DNA of 64,000 bases from Lachnospiraceae bacterium (GCA_910575105.1 CAJTDK010000006.1:124001-188000); one strand, 5' to 3'; positions 1 through 9,748 are shown, numbered from the stretch's first letter. Program-made: numbers and translations. Notes: a model not told the origin generated them from the sequence alone.

Positions 1-80
1 CGCTGCCTGATCATATTCACAATGACCGCCAACACAAAAAACAAAAAAACAATGATGATGACCTGCGCCTGTAATGTCAT
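1..80 (-). CDS. DUF2304-type small membrane protein (partial, cut by window edge)
   Basis: Only the first 26 codons are visible; the ATG is at 78-80 and the gene runs off the left edge. The N-terminus (MTLQAQVIIIVFLFFVLAVI) is one hydrophobic helix followed by a basic stretch. This is how DUF2304 proteins start; they are small membrane proteins usually encoded directly after a GT2 glycosyltransferase of the polyprenyl-phosphate type. The start codon lies 5 bp past the stop of that glycosyltransferase, so the two are almost certainly cotranscribed and probably work together at the membrane. The family call rests on the first helix plus context, so it is moderate. Confidence 0.6.
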   Translation of the reverse strand, partial: MTLQAQVIIIVFLFFVLAVIVNMIRQ

Positions 81-85
81 GCCGC

Positions 86-790
86 CTACCTTAACCTTTC
101 TATCAATATTGCCAGCGTAACTTTGATCATATAATAAACGGATCTGCTAAAGGAGATGGAAGACACTCCCGCCGAGCGCTCCTTCATCTCCACCGGAATC
201 TCCATGACCTTGCATTTTTTCCTGAGAAGCCTGCACACGGTCTCCGGCTCCGGATAATCCCTGGGATAATCCTTGATAAACAACTCCATCACCTTCCGGT
301 TGCACATACGCATACCTGACGTGGCATCCGTAATTTTTGCTCCGAAAAGCACACAGGATAAAAAGGAAAAAATCCGGATTCCGATCCTGCGCACTCCCGA
401 AGACTGGAATCCCTGCTTTTCGATAAACCGTGAGCCGATGACCATATCCGCCTGTTCATTTATGATAGTGTTGGCCATAGTCTCTAAAAACCTCGCGTCA
501 TGCTGCCCATCCCCGTCAAACTGTACCACAATATCGTAATTCTGATGATAGGCATAGACATATCCTGTCTGCACCGCGCCGCCGATGCCTAAGTTGATGG
601 GCAGGTTCAGAACCTTTATGTGCTCCTTTTTACAGACCTCCAAAGTCCTGTCCTTAGAACAGTCATTAATGACGACAAAGTCAAATTCCGGTGCATTCTC
701 CCGGATATCACGGACCGTCTCCACAATGCTCTCCGCTTCATTAAACGCAGGTATGATCACTAATTTTTTCATCTTGCTTGTATTATCCAT
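86..790 (-). CDS. GT2 family glycosyltransferase, polyprenyl-phosphate type
   Basis: A 234-residue soluble GT-A glycosyltransferase. Visible motifs are the N-terminal nucleotide-binding strand (VIIPAFNEAESI), the acidic VINDCSKDRT segment, the DxD-like QFDGDGQHD metal/nucleotide site near residue 90, and the DATSGMRMCNRK acceptor-side motif. The length fits the DPM1-like clade that loads a sugar onto a polyprenyl phosphate, and there is no C-terminal membrane pair, which agrees with a separate downstream DUF2304 membrane partner. It follows rfbC by 24 bp at the end of the dTDP-rhamnose operon, so a role in transferring a sugar for a rhamnose-containing wall polysaccharide is likely (inference). 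The ribosome binding site is weak; a start at Met7 (772) is possible. Confidence 0.85.
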   Translation of the reverse strand: MDNTSKMKKLVIIPAFNEAESIVETVRDIRENAPEFDFVVINDCSKDRTLEVCKKEHIKVLNLPINLGIGGAVQTGYVYAYHQNYDIVVQFDGDGQHDARFLETMANTIINEQADMVIGSRFIEKQGFQSSGVRRIGIRIFSFLSCVLFGAKITDATSGMRMCNRKVMELFIKDYPRDYPEPETVCRLLRKKCKVMEIPVEMKERSAGVSSISFSRSVYYMIKVTLAILIERLR

Positions 791-814
791 ATATCAAAAT
801 CCGTTCACCTACAA

Positions 815-1417
815 TTAAAATTGAAATGCGTCTTTTAATGTACCCCATCGCTGGTCCTTTTCTGACAAGTTGATCTTTGTACCGTCGTTTAATGCATAAC
901 CTTCCCCTGAGGCATCGCCTTTGTAGTCTCCCGTCAGCTCAGGCCATTCTATGCCGATGCCCGGATCGTTCCACGCAAGTCCGCCCTCGTCACCGGGATG
1001 GTAAAAATCTGTGCATTTATAACAGAATTCCGCCTCGTCGCTCAGCACAAGATAGCCGTGTGCAAAGCCCTCGGAAATATAGAACTGCTTTTTATTCTCC
1101 GCAGACAGCTCCATACCGTACCATCTGCCGTATGTTTCGCTGTCCGCCCTTAGATCTACGGCGACATCAAAGACACGCCCCTTTATGGCACGGACTAATT
1201 TGCCCTGGGGATATTTTTTTTGAAAATGCAGGCCCCTCAGGACACCTTTTGTGCTTAAGCTCTGATTATCCTGCACGAACTTCATATTAAGGCCGACTGC
1301 CTCAAAATCCTGCTGGTTATAAGTCTCCATAAAATATCCTCTGGAATCGCCGTGTACTGTAGGTTCAATAATATACAACCCTTCGATCGGGCACTTTGTA
1401 ACCTTTATCTGTCCCAT
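815..1417 (-). CDS. rfbC: dTDP-4-dehydrorhamnose 3,5-epimerase
   Basis: This 200-residue cupin-fold enzyme converts dTDP-4-keto-6-deoxyglucose to dTDP-4-keto-L-rhamnose, the third step of dTDP-L-rhamnose synthesis. The catalytic His motif LRGLHFQ, the substrate-binding FVQDNQS segment and the EGFAHGYLVLSD motif are all present. The C-terminal part (GTKINLSEKDQRWGTL) is of the kind seen in long RfbC forms. It lies 22 bp after rfbD and 24 bp before the GT2 gene, within one operon. The start is supported by an AAGGA about 4 bp ahead of the ATG, a rather close spacing. Confidence 0.95.
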   Translation of the reverse strand: MGQIKVTKCPIEGLYIIEPTVHGDSRGYFMETYNQQDFEAVGLNMKFVQDNQSLSTKGVLRGLHFQKKYPQGKLVRAIKGRVFDVAVDLRADSETYGRWYGMELSAENKKQFYISEGFAHGYLVLSDEAEFCYKCTDFYHPGDEGGLAWNDPGIGIEWPELTGDYKGDASGEGYALNDGTKINLSEKDQRWGTLKDAFQF

Positions 1418-1439
1418 TTTTATCCTTACCTCTGTTGAT

Positions 1440-2354
1440 CTAATACTCTATCTCATGCAAATAACGGCTAAGCGCGTCCTGCCAAGTGGGCAGCGGCGTG
1501 AAACCGTTTTCCGTAAGCTTTTTCTTATCCAGCCGGCTGTTAAATGGCCTGGCAGCTTTCGACAGCCCATATTCTGCTGTAGTTACCGGGATCACCTTTG
1601 TCGTATAGCCTGCCTGCTTAAAGATCTCGCAGGTGAAGTCATACCAGGAGATATACCCGCCTTCATTGGTCACATGGTAATGCCCGTACTTATCCGTCTC
1701 CAGCATGTCCACCAGCAGGCGGGCAAGATCAAAGGTATATGTGGGCGTACCGATCTGGTCATTGACTACGCGGACAGTATCATGCTTCTTTCCTACATCC
1801 AGCATCGTCTTAATAAAGTTCCTGCCATTTACCCCGAATACCCACGCGATACGGACGATAAAATATTTGTCCAGATTCTCACTTACGGCAAACTCGCCCT
1901 CAAGCTTCGTCTTTCCGTATACATTCAAGGGCCTGTAGTCCCGGCAGTCCGGCTCCCAAGGCTTTTTCCCCTGGCCGTCAAACACATAGTCCGTGCTGAG
2001 ATAGACCATCTTACTGTTCAGACAGCGGCAGGCCTTCGCAACGTTTTCCGTACCCAGTGCATTGATCTTACGCACCTGGTCAACCTTGTCGTCATCCTCT
2101 GCCAGGTCGACAGCCGTCCATGCAGCACAATGGACGACCACATCCGGCGATTCCTTCTGAAGGATCTTCTCCACCGATTCAGCATCTGTAATATCCATCT
2201 GGACATACGGCATCTCTGTTACAGCCGTCGAATCATCTATCCCTCTGTATTCTGGAGCAATATCGCTTCCTACACCTTCATAGCCGCGCCCGGCCAGTTC
2301 GTTCATCACGTCATGGCCAAGCTGTCCCCCGACTCCGGTTACAAAAATCTTCAT
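1440..2354 (-). CDS. rfbD: dTDP-4-dehydrorhamnose reductase
   Basis: An SDR-fold reductase of 304 residues that makes the final NAD(P)H-dependent reduction to dTDP-L-rhamnose. It starts with MKIFVTGVGGQLG, the Rossmann glycine motif. Further evidence is the VVHCAAWTAVD stretch, the catalytic Tyr/Lys in VYGKTKLEGE and the late ARPFNSRLDKKKL motif typical of RfbD. I chose the ATG at 2354 because GGAGG lies 9 bp upstream; a six-codon longer reading frame would swallow that site. It sits between rfbB and rfbC in the operon. Confidence 0.95.
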   Translation of the reverse strand: MKIFVTGVGGQLGHDVMNELAGRGYEGVGSDIAPEYRGIDDSTAVTEMPYVQMDITDAESVEKILQKESPDVVVHCAAWTAVDLAEDDDKVDQVRKINALGTENVAKACRCLNSKMVYLSTDYVFDGQGKKPWEPDCRDYRPLNVYGKTKLEGEFAVSENLDKYFIVRIAWVFGVNGRNFIKTMLDVGKKHDTVRVVNDQIGTPTYTFDLARLLVDMLETDKYGHYHVTNEGGYISWYDFTCEIFKQAGYTTKVIPVTTAEYGLSKAARPFNSRLDKKKLTENGFTPLPTWQDALSRYLHEIEY

Positions 2355-2381
2355 TCCATCTGTCCTCCGCATTCACCTGTA

Positions 2382-3401
2382 TTATCTCTGTTCATACATC
2401 TTTTCATAGTAATTCTGATACTCTCCTGAGATGATTGTCTCCCACCACTTACGGTGGTCTAGATACCACTGGATCGTCTTTTTGATCCCGTCTGAAAATT
2501 TCGTCTCCGGAAGCCAGCCCAATTCACTGTGAATCTTTGTAGGATCAATGGCGTAGCGCATATCATGACCCTTGCGGTCCGTCACATAGGTGATCAGACT
2601 CTCCGGCTTGCCAAGCTCTTTGCAGATAATCTTTACGATGTCAATATTTTTCATCTCATTATGGCCGCCGATATTATAGACCTCTCCCACGCGCCCCTTA
2701 TGGATGATCAGATCGATGGCTTTGCAGTGATCCTCCACATAGAGCCAGTCCCTGACATTTAACCCTTCACCGTACACCGGCAGCGGTTTGTCAGCCAGCG
2801 CATTGGCGATCATCAGCGGAATCAGCTTCTCCGGAAAATGGTACGGCCCGTAATTATTCGAACAGCGTGAGATCGTCACCGGAAGGCCGTAGGTCCGGTG
2901 ATAAGCGAGTACCAGAAGGTCAGCACCTGCTTTGGATGAACTGTAGGGTGAGCTGGTATGGATCGGCGTATCCTCCGTAAAGAACAAATCCGGCCGGTCA
3001 AGAGGCAGATCACCGTACACTTCATCAGTGGACACCTGATGATATCTTACGATACCGTATTTCCTACAGGCATCCATCATCACTGCTGTTCCTTTGATAT
3101 TTGTATCCAGAAATACCTCCGGATCTTCAATGGAACGGTCCACATGGCTCTCAGCCGCAAAATTGACGACAATATCCGGCTTCTCCTCCTCAAAGATCCG
3201 GTAGATCGCTTTCCTGTCACAGATGTTTTCCTTGCAGAAACGGAAATTCGGATTCTCAAGCGCCTTTTCTAATGTAGAAAGATTCCCGGCATAGGTCAGG
3301 CAGTCCACACAGATTACCCGGTAATCCGGATATTTGTCCAACAAATGATAAACAAAATTCGAGCCGATAAAGCCAGCTCCGCCTGTAACTAAAATATTCA
3401 T
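2382..3401 (-). CDS. rfbB: dTDP-glucose 4,6-dehydratase
   Basis: The 339-residue extended SDR converts dTDP-glucose to dTDP-4-keto-6-deoxyglucose, the second rhamnose step. It has the N-terminal VTGGAGFIGSNF NAD-binding motif, the VSTDEVYGDLP catalytic segment, the YSSSKAGADLLV Tyr/Lys motif and the SRCSNNYGPYHFPEKLIPL signature. Length is normal for the family. It follows rfbA after an 83-bp gap with no convincing terminator and precedes rfbD by 27 bp, so operon membership is likely. Confidence 0.96.
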   Translation of the reverse strand: MNILVTGGAGFIGSNFVYHLLDKYPDYRVICVDCLTYAGNLSTLEKALENPNFRFCKENICDRKAIYRIFEEEKPDIVVNFAAESHVDRSIEDPEVFLDTNIKGTAVMMDACRKYGIVRYHQVSTDEVYGDLPLDRPDLFFTEDTPIHTSSPYSSSKAGADLLVLAYHRTYGLPVTISRCSNNYGPYHFPEKLIPLMIANALADKPLPVYGEGLNVRDWLYVEDHCKAIDLIIHKGRVGEVYNIGGHNEMKNIDIVKIICKELGKPESLITYVTDRKGHDMRYAIDPTKIHSELGWLPETKFSDGIKKTIQWYLDHRKWWETIISGEYQNYYEKMYEQR

Positions 3402-3484
3402 TCTCTTATCCCTCTTCTATATTTGATCCTGTCAGGGGCAGCCCTTTTGCCTGCGTAATACGCCGCAGCTTCACAAGACTTGCC

Positions 3485-4381
3485 CTAATATAACTGCTCT
3501 CTGTACTTACCGTCTATGACGTCCTTAAGATAATGGCCGTACTGGTTTTTCTTCAGCACCTCATACACCTCTAAGACCTCATCTTTGGAAATCCAGCCGT
3601 TCAGGTACGCGATCTCCTCAAGGCAGGCGATCTTCCTGTGCTGGTGGTTTTCCACAGTCATGACAAAATTAGCCGCTTCAGCAAGGCTTTCGTGAGTTCC
3701 GGTATCCAGCCAGGTAAAGCCCTGTCCCAAAAGCTCTACATTAAGCTTCCCGCTTTCCAGATAGATGCGGTTCAGATCCGTGATCTCAAGCTCTCCCCGC
3801 GGTGACGGCTTGAGGTCTCTGGCATACGCTACCACCCGGTTGTCATAAAAATAAAGCCCTGTCACACAGTAATTGCTCTTGGGATTTTCCGGCTTCTCCT
3901 CAATCGATACTGCATGTCCATTGCTGTCAAATTCAACGATACCGAATCTTTCCGGATCATCCACATAATAACCGAATATCGTCGCCCCTTTTCCGGCTTC
4001 CGCCTTCTTAACCGCCTTTCTCAACCGTTTTTTCAGGCCGTGCCCCGCAAATATATTATCCCCCAATACCATGGCAGCACAGTCGTCCCCGATAAAGTCA
4101 GCGCCGATGATAAATGCCTGAGCCAGCCCGTCCGGCGATGGCTGTACCGCGTAGGACAGATTAAGCCCGAAATGATTCCCATTGCCCAGAAGCTCCTTAA
4201 AGCGCGGCGTATCCTGAGGCGTTGAGATGATCAGGATATCCCTGATCCCGGCATTCATCAGCACCGACATCGGATAATAGATCATCGGTTTGTCATAGAC
4301 CGGAAGCAATTGCTTCGATGTCACTTTCGTCAACGGATATAATCTTGTCCCTGACCCCCCAGCCAGAATAATACCTTTCAT
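3485..4381 (-). CDS. rfbA: glucose-1-phosphate thymidylyltransferase
   Basis: A 298-residue nucleotidyltransferase that makes dTDP-glucose from glucose-1-phosphate and dTTP, the entry step of the rhamnose pathway. The N-terminal [18 protein letters not shown] motif and the [10 protein letters not shown] segment are diagnostic, followed by VLGDNIFAG and [11 protein letters not shown]. The start at 4381 is preferred over an ATG two codons earlier because AGGAG lies 7 bp ahead of it and only 1 bp ahead of the other. It is the first gene of the operon, directly behind a good promoter. Confidence 0.96.
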   Translation of the reverse strand: MKGIILAGGSGTRLYPLTKVTSKQLLPVYDKPMIYYPMSVLMNAGIRDILIISTPQDTPRFKELLGNGNHFGLNLSYAVQPSPDGLAQAFIIGADFIGDDCAAMVLGDNIFAGHGLKKRLRKAVKKAEAGKGATIFGYYVDDPERFGIVEFDSNGHAVSIEEKPENPKSNYCVTGLYFYDNRVVAYARDLKPSPRGELEITDLNRIYLESGKLNVELLGQGFTWLDTGTHESLAEAANFVMTVENHQHRKIACLEEIAYLNGWISKDEVLEVYEVLKKNQYGHYLKDVIDGKYREQLY

Positions 4382-4430
4382 ACACATACTCCTTTTAAAC
4401 CTGCATACTAAAATTTACAAAATATGTAAT

Positions 4431-4459
4431 ATTATATCTCCGCTCCGACAAAATGTCTA
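4431..4459 (-). promoter_or_regulatory. Sigma-A promoter of the rhamnose operon
   Basis: On the minus strand a -35 box TAGACA (4454-4459) is followed after exactly 17 bp by a perfect -10 box TATAAT (4431-4436). Transcription would begin near 4424 and give a leader of about 40 nt ahead of rfbA. Confidence 0.75.
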
Positions 4460-4476
4460 TTAATATTCTCTTATTT

Positions 4477-7002
4477 TTATAACTGCATAACCGTTTCATA
4501 TATTCTTCTGCAGTTATCATGATCTGTATACGCGAAAAATTCTTCCACCCGCTTTACATATTTTTCCTTCATCCGGCAGTTATCCGCCATGTAACTGCAC
4601 AATTCACTGACCACAGCATCATGTCCGGTGATGACCGGACCGAAACCCATAGTATCATACTGGTATACCGTTTCTTCATAATGGGGCGGCAGCTCCTGGG
4701 GATGATAGTAAAGTACAGGCTTTTTCATATAGGCAAAATCAAACTGGACGCCGGAATAATCCGTAAGCATCAGACTTGATTCGGTAAGCATCTTTTCATA
4801 GGAAACATCAGAAGCGGCCGGGATGACCGACAAGCATTTGTTCGTATCAAAATCGCCGGCCTGGGAGCTGAGCGTCGGGTGAACCAGATAGATCAGCTTA
4901 TAGCCATACTTTTCTGCCGTCTCAATAAGCCGCGGATCATTGATCAGCCGGTTATACATCTCAAAATATTTCGTGTTTTTGAACTGAGGATTATACTCCT
5001 TTGCCGTTCCTGCCCGGTTGCCGGTGATGACTACGTTACGCCTCCAGGTAGGTGTGATCAGGATCTTTCGCTGGTCATTGCTGATCAGGCCGTCATATCT
5101 GGGACAGCCGGTCAGCTTAAGCTCAGACCCGTGATAGCCGTAAATGGGCCGTTTTAAGTTCTCAATCTCGTATTTTGACGCGCAGAAATACAGGGAGGTA
5201 TTGTCCTTCAGCCTGTTCTGGAACTGGGCAATATCCTGGACAGTCAGTCCGTGCTGGATACAGGCGATCCTTGCCTTCAAAAGATTACGGAAATACTTCT
5301 GATAGCTTCCCGGGAATCCGCAGAGCTTCAGTACCTTCGCGTGCGTGGCAAAGATTATATCCGCATGGAGAACCGCCAGCCGCTGCCGGAAAGATTCGAA
5401 TGCCAGAACGTGCTTCCCGTATCTCTTCCGAAGCCGTACATAATCCGCAGAATCCCTGTTGACAATGTAATAGCAGTTTGCCTCACCGGAATTCCGGAAG
5501 CAGTAATCAAACAGATACTCTGCATTATCCCCGGCTTTATATAATTTATCAAAGAAAATCCAGGTTTTTTTCCGATTGTAATGATTTTTTGTGAGCCAGT
5601 AGCACATTCTTAGAAAAAGTATCTGCCATTTGTTCTTAACGTCTTTTATATTCAGAAATCCCTTGGCGGCCATGGCGCACTCACGTTTCAGGATGTCTGT
5701 ATGTCTGCAGGAAGTGATGATCAGCCGGTTCCCGTTTTTTACCAGCATGCGGTCAGCGAAGGCATAGTACGACCATTTGGATTCGATCAGGCGCGCTGCC
5801 GGCTTTCTAAGCTCAAGAGGCGTCTTTACTGCATTTCCGTCTCTGATTACCGCCTCGAATTCGATCACCGTTTTTTTGTCCATCAGCTTTCTGGGGACGG
5901 AAAAGCTGAACTGGTAGAATCTCAATACCGCCTGCCCGAATGCCTTTACGATATTGTAGGCTTCAACCTTTTTGACCGGAACCTTTTTCCCATTGATGAG
6001 TACATGGTAATTTTTCTCCATGTCATCAATGAAAAAGTCTCCTCTGACCTCTCCGTCGATAGTCAGCGTATCATTCCAGTAATTCACCGCCTGAATCCTG
6101 GTGTCTACAAAGTCACTTTCCAGCCACTGGCCGTTGACAAAATACCTGTTCCTGCCTTTCTCACAAACCACTGACAGCTCAAGATCACCGCCATGCTTCT
6201 CCTTCAGAAACAGATAGGTAAAGCTTGTGGGAAGCTTGCGGTATTCCTTTCTCGCCGCGATCACATCATCGTCAATATACTGCAAAAGCTTTCGGACAGC
6301 CAAAAAGAAACGCTGTATCTCGTCCTCATCCAGCGTGAACTTTTCCTTATCGTTCAGATTCATAAAAAAGCGCAGGGTAAGGCAGTAGAACACCTGCTTT
6401 TGTACTTCCTTGCCCGCCGGGCTTTTCTCTCTGATATAGGGAAGCAGGAAATCCTCGATATCCTCTTGATACCACCGCTTGTCAAACTGCGGCTCATACA
6501 GGCTGGTGCTGTTCTCCAGGATATCACAGGTATGGATCAGGCACTGCTCCATACGGACAGCGGCCCCGCAGCGGTCTATGGCATCCAGCAGTATCTTTTC
6601 CTGATATAAATGATCCGGCACACTGCTAAGTTCGATCGCGCGGAGCATATCCGTGCCAAACACGAAGCTTGGAAAATACAAAAATATCTTTTCCTGCTTT
6701 CTTGCCCTTGGAAACAGCGTCTCAACCTCCTGCCGGAAAAAATCACCGCTGGCATGACTGAGCGCCTCAACAAGCTTTTCAACATCATTTCTTACAATCT
6801 GGACATTACCGCTGTAAAAAAGCACAAAATCCGTATCCGTCTTTTCCAGAAGCTCCAGAAAATCCGGGCAGGATTTTTCACCTGCTTTTTTTATCTGTAC
6901 CTTCACTCCGGCTATGCCGGACGTCTCGCTGACAATCTTTGCCTGCTTTTCCTCAAATTCACCGTTATCCGCTATACGGATATTCATCGTCAGTGTCTTC
7001 AT
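4477..7002 (-). CDS. CDP-glycerol glycerophosphotransferase family protein (teichoic-acid-like polymerase)
   Basis: An 841-residue protein. The C-terminal half (about residues 440-841) has the features of the TagB/TagF fold: CIQHGLTVQDIAQFQN, FCASKYEIENLKR, LTGCPRYDGL, ILITPTWRR, VHPTLSS and the LTDYSGVQFDFAYMKKPVLY motif that contacts the CDP moiety. Such enzymes transfer glycerol- or ribitol-phosphate to a wall polymer at the inner membrane face. The first 250 residues look like a degenerate glycosyltransferase-like region without a clear DxD, and the middle (about 270-420) resembles a beta-rich linker. The start at 7002 is set by GGAGG 7 bp upstream. Position beside the rhamnose operon points to envelope polysaccharide work; the exact substrate is unknown. 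Confidence 0.85.
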   Translation of the reverse strand: MKTLTMNIRIADNGEFEEKQAKIVSETSGIAGVKVQIKKAGEKSCPDFLELLEKTDTDFVLFYSGNVQIVRNDVEKLVEALSHASGDFFRQEVETLFPRARKQEKIFLYFPSFVFGTDMLRAIELSSVPDHLYQEKILLDAIDRCGAAVRMEQCLIHTCDILENSTSLYEPQFDKRWYQEDIEDFLLPYIREKSPAGKEVQKQVFYCLTLRFFMNLNDKEKFTLDEDEIQRFFLAVRKLLQYIDDDVIAARKEYRKLPTSFTYLFLKEKHGGDLELSVVCEKGRNRYFVNGQWLESDFVDTRIQAVNYWNDTLTIDGEVRGDFFIDDMEKNYHVLINGKKVPVKKVEAYNIVKAFGQAVLRFYQFSFSVPRKLMDKKTVIEFEAVIRDGNAVKTPLELRKPAARLIESKWSYYAFADRMLVKNGNRLIITSCRHTDILKRECAMAAKGFLNIKDVKNKWQILFLRMCYWLTKNHYNRKKTWIFFDKLYKAGDNAEYLFDYCFRNSGEANCYYIVNRDSADYVRLRKRYGKHVLAFESFRQRLAVLHADIIFATHAKVLKLCGFPGSYQKYFRNLLKARIACIQHGLTVQDIAQFQNRLKDNTSLYFCASKYEIENLKRPIYGYHGSELKLTGCPRYDGLISNDQRKILITPTWRRNVVITGNRAGTAKEYNPQFKNTKYFEMYNRLINDPRLIETAEKYGYKLIYLVHPTLSSQAGDFDTNKCLSVIPAASDVSYEKMLTESSLMLTDYSGVQFDFAYMKKPVLYYHPQELPPHYEETVYQYDTMGFGPVITGHDAVVSELCSYMADNCRMKEKYVKRVEEFFAYTDHDNCRRIYETVMQL

Positions 7003-7063
7003 CCAGTCTCCTCCACGCAATGACTTTGTCCCTTTATCTGCAAATTAAAACCGTATTATCCTC

Positions 7064-7852
7064 TTACATCCCCAGCAACTTCAGCGCATTCTTTCCCATG
7101 ATATTCTCCCGCTCTTCCTCTGTGATGTCCATCTTCTCCATCACATCCACAAACCTTTTCTGCTCTGCCCAGGGGCTGTCTGTGGCAAACAGAACCTTCT
7201 CACTTCCATGTGCTCTCATGATCCGGATAAACTGCTCTGTCTCCATATGGTCAAAGATGACCCCTGTATCAAGATATACCTCCCTTCCTACAAGAAGCTG
7301 CTCCACCTCATCCCACTGCTGGTTCCCGCCAAGATGGGCCAGCACCAGCTTCCTGGGCCTGACCTCGCGCATAAGCTCTGCGGCCATCTGCGGCGTACAG
7401 TGAATATCCTTTGGGCATTTGGGATCCGAGCCGGCATGCACCGTGACGATGAGGCCAAGCTCCTCAGCGTAAGCGACCACCCGCTTATAGCGGATATCGT
7501 TAAAATATACCTCCTGATAATCCGGATGGAGCTTGATGCCCTTTAAGCCCATGGCCCGGATCTCCTTAAGCTCCTCTTTATAATGCTCAGATGCCGGGTG
7601 CACGCTTCCGAAGGAGATGACCTCTCCCTCAAGATAACGGGAAGCAAAGTCATTGATCGTGCCATACTGGGATGGCCTTGTAGCTATAGGAAGCACGACC
7701 GAGCAGTCGATCCCCGCCTCTTTCTGGGACGCAAGAAGCCCTTCGTATGTCCCGTCCGTGTAAGGTTTCATCCCGGCATACTCCGATAGCTTTGCAAGCG
7801 TGCGCCCTGCAAGTATATGCGGAAACATATGGGTATGGAAATCAATGATCAT
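7064..7852 (-). CDS. Amidohydrolase family protein (amidohydrolase_2 / TIM-barrel metal hydrolase)
   Basis: A 262-residue metal-dependent hydrolase of the PF04909 type. It opens with the HxH metal motif (IDFHTHMFP), followed by KGIKLHPDYQ, the VHAGSDP strand, LAHLGG and the late LFATDSPW aspartate motif. The substrate cannot be read from sequence; relatives include decarboxylases and hydrolases. An ATG at 7861 is also possible, but the AAAGGA lies 10 bp ahead of 7852 and only 1 bp ahead of 7861. The start overlaps the end of the CBS gene, showing translational coupling. Confidence 0.8.
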   Translation of the reverse strand: MIIDFHTHMFPHILAGRTLAKLSEYAGMKPYTDGTYEGLLASQKEAGIDCSVVLPIATRPSQYGTINDFASRYLEGEVISFGSVHPASEHYKEELKEIRAMGLKGIKLHPDYQEVYFNDIRYKRVVAYAEELGLIVTVHAGSDPKCPKDIHCTPQMAAELMREVRPRKLVLAHLGGNQQWDEVEQLLVGREVYLDTGVIFDHMETEQFIRIMRAHGSEKVLFATDSPWAEQKRFVDVMEKMDITEEERENIMGKNALKLLGM

Positions 7853-8264
7853 GACCGTCATGTCCTTTCATCTTATCATAGCAATACCCGATAATGTCCC
7901 TCCGGGTGATGATTCCGATAAACTGCCCCATATCGTCTACCACCGGGACAAAATTCTGCTCCATGGCACGGCCGATCAGGTCTTCCATCTTGGAGGTCCC
8001 CATGACGCACTGGTAATCATTCCTCCGGCTGATCTTCATGATATTGATATCCTCGGCGGCCTTCATGTTCATCTTATTCTCCTTCTTCAGGCCCCAGAGA
8101 AGGTCTCCCTCCGTGATCGTACCTTTATATTTTCCGTTCCTGTCAAGGATCGGGACACAGGAATACTTATGATATTCCATGATCTCCATCGCCTGTCTTA
8201 CTGTGTGATGATCATGAATGTAAGCCAGCTCACTTTTTGGCTTCAGAAAAAATAAAATATTCAT
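7842..8264 (-). CDS. CBS-domain protein
   Basis: A 140-residue protein made of a tandem CBS pair (Bateman module): first repeat about 15-65 (VRQAMEIMEYHKYSCVPILD, GTITEGDLLW), second about 70-132 (ISRRNDYQCVMGTSKMEDL, FVPVVDDMGQFIGIITRRD). Such stand-alone modules bind adenine nucleotides and report energy or ligand state to partners. The His/Asp-rich tail (HDGHDH) is unusual and could bind metal. GGAGG is 6 bp ahead of the start. It overlaps the amidohydrolase start by 11 bp, so the two are coupled and may act together. Partner and ligand are unknown. Confidence 0.85.
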   Translation of the reverse strand: MNILFFLKPKSELAYIHDHHTVRQAMEIMEYHKYSCVPILDRNGKYKGTITEGDLLWGLKKENKMNMKAAEDINIMKISRRNDYQCVMGTSKMEDLIGRAMEQNFVPVVDDMGQFIGIITRRDIIGYCYDKMKGHDGHDH

Positions 8265-8295
8265 CGGATACCTCCATGGTCTTCATCTGTATTTT

Positions 8296-9627
8296 TTATA
8301 ATTGTGTAGTGACAAAAATGTCGTAGATCGCTTTTATCGCTTCTTCAAAGTCGTGATTTCTAACCCCGATGATAATATTCAGCTCACTTGATCCCTGGTC
8401 GATCATCTTAACGTTGACATTAGCATGGGACAGTGCGGAAAAAATGCGCCCCGACGTCCCTCTGGTAGCCTTCATACCGCGCCCCACTACGGCCACAAGG
8501 GCAATGTCTGATTCAAGCTCAAGAAAATCCGGCTCTACGGCGCGATGGATGCCCGCGATCACCTTCTGCTCCTTCTCCTGGAACTCGTCCTGATGAATCA
8601 GGATGGTCATTGTATCGATACCCGACGGCATATGCTCGATAGAGACGCCGTTCTGCTCAAATACCTCCAGCACTTTCTTACAGAAGCCCACCTCCGAGTT
8701 CATCATGGCCTTTTCCACGGTAACGGAAGCAAAATCCTTCTTTCCCGTCACGCCGGTAATGACAAACCTGGGCTTTTGACAGGTTGCCTCCACGATCAGG
8801 GTTCCCTTGTCCTCCGGACGGTTCGTATTGCGGATATTGATCGGGATCCCCGCCTTTTTTACCGGAAAGATGGCATCTTCATGGAGCACTGTTGCCCCCA
8901 TATAGGACAATTCCCTGAGCTCTCTGTAGGTAATGACGTCGATCGGCTTTGCGTTGGGGATGATCCTTGGGTCTGCGATGAGAAATCCTGAGACGTCCGT
9001 CCAGTTCTCATAAGTATCCGCCTGCACCGCCCTGGCTACGATCGAGCCGGTGATGTCTGAACCTCCCCGCGAGAAGGTCTTGATCCTTCCGTCCGGCATA
9101 GCGCCGTAAAATCCCGGGATCACCGCCTGCTTTACATCTTCAAGGCGAGCGCTCAGTATATTGTTGGTCGTCTCGGCATCAAAGTCCCCGTTTTCATGGA
9201 AACGGATAACCTCTGCCGCGTCGATAAACGCATATCCAAGATAAGCCGCCATAATGATGCCGTTCAGATATTCCCCCCGGGACGCCGCATAGTCTCTGCC
9301 GACCTTTTTGCAGAAGTTCTCCCGTATCACCTTAAACTCCTTATCCAGCGATAATTCCAGGTTCAGCCCGTCGATGATCTCCTGATACCTCTTCTCGATC
9401 TCCATGAGGATCTCTTCAAAATCCTGCTCCATATCGTCATCCAGAATCGCCTGTTTATAGCACTGGTACAGCAGATCCGTCACCTTGGTGTCGTCGGGAC
9501 TGCGCTTTCCCGGCGCAGATGGGATAACATAGCGCCTCGCGCTGTCATTGCGGATGATGGAGCCCGCTTTCCGGAACTGCTCTGCGCTGGCAAGGGAACT
9601 GCCGCCAAACTTAACTACTTTCTTCAT
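8296..9627 (-). CDS. lysC: Aspartate kinase
   Basis: A 443-residue monofunctional aspartokinase, first step of lysine, threonine and methionine synthesis. The kinase domain begins MKKVVKFGGSSLAS and contains TFSRGGSDITGSIVARA and WTDVSGFLIADPRII. Two ACT domains follow from about residue 300 (VEKAMMNSEVGFCKKVLEVF and VAVVGRGMKATRGTSGRIFSAL), the site of feedback control in the family. I placed the start at 9627; the GGAGG is about 11 bp upstream. The gene has its own likely promoter and is not next to other threonine or lysine genes; lysA is 21 kb away in the window. Confidence 0.95.
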   Translation of the reverse strand: MKKVVKFGGSSLASAEQFRKAGSIIRNDSARRYVIPSAPGKRSPDDTKVTDLLYQCYKQAILDDDMEQDFEEILMEIEKRYQEIIDGLNLELSLDKEFKVIRENFCKKVGRDYAASRGEYLNGIIMAAYLGYAFIDAAEVIRFHENGDFDAETTNNILSARLEDVKQAVIPGFYGAMPDGRIKTFSRGGSDITGSIVARAVQADTYENWTDVSGFLIADPRIIPNAKPIDVITYRELRELSYMGATVLHEDAIFPVKKAGIPINIRNTNRPEDKGTLIVEATCQKPRFVITGVTGKKDFASVTVEKAMMNSEVGFCKKVLEVFEQNGVSIEHMPSGIDTMTILIHQDEFQEKEQKVIAGIHRAVEPDFLELESDIALVAVVGRGMKATRGTSGRIFSALSHANVNVKMIDQGSSELNIIIGVRNHDFEEAIKAIYDIFVTTQL

Positions 9628-9748
9628 CTCACCGTATTCCTCCAATTTTCACTCAATTCCTTATTTACTGATCTTACTCAGCCAAGATTACAGTATCATT
9701 AATCCGCGGACTTGACATGGATCTGTGACACGGCAATCAATCTTTTAT

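Noticed and set aside
1455-2429. 324-codon plus-strand frame over rfbD
   Set aside because: Antisense to a well-conserved enzyme and running into the end of rfbB; no start signal.
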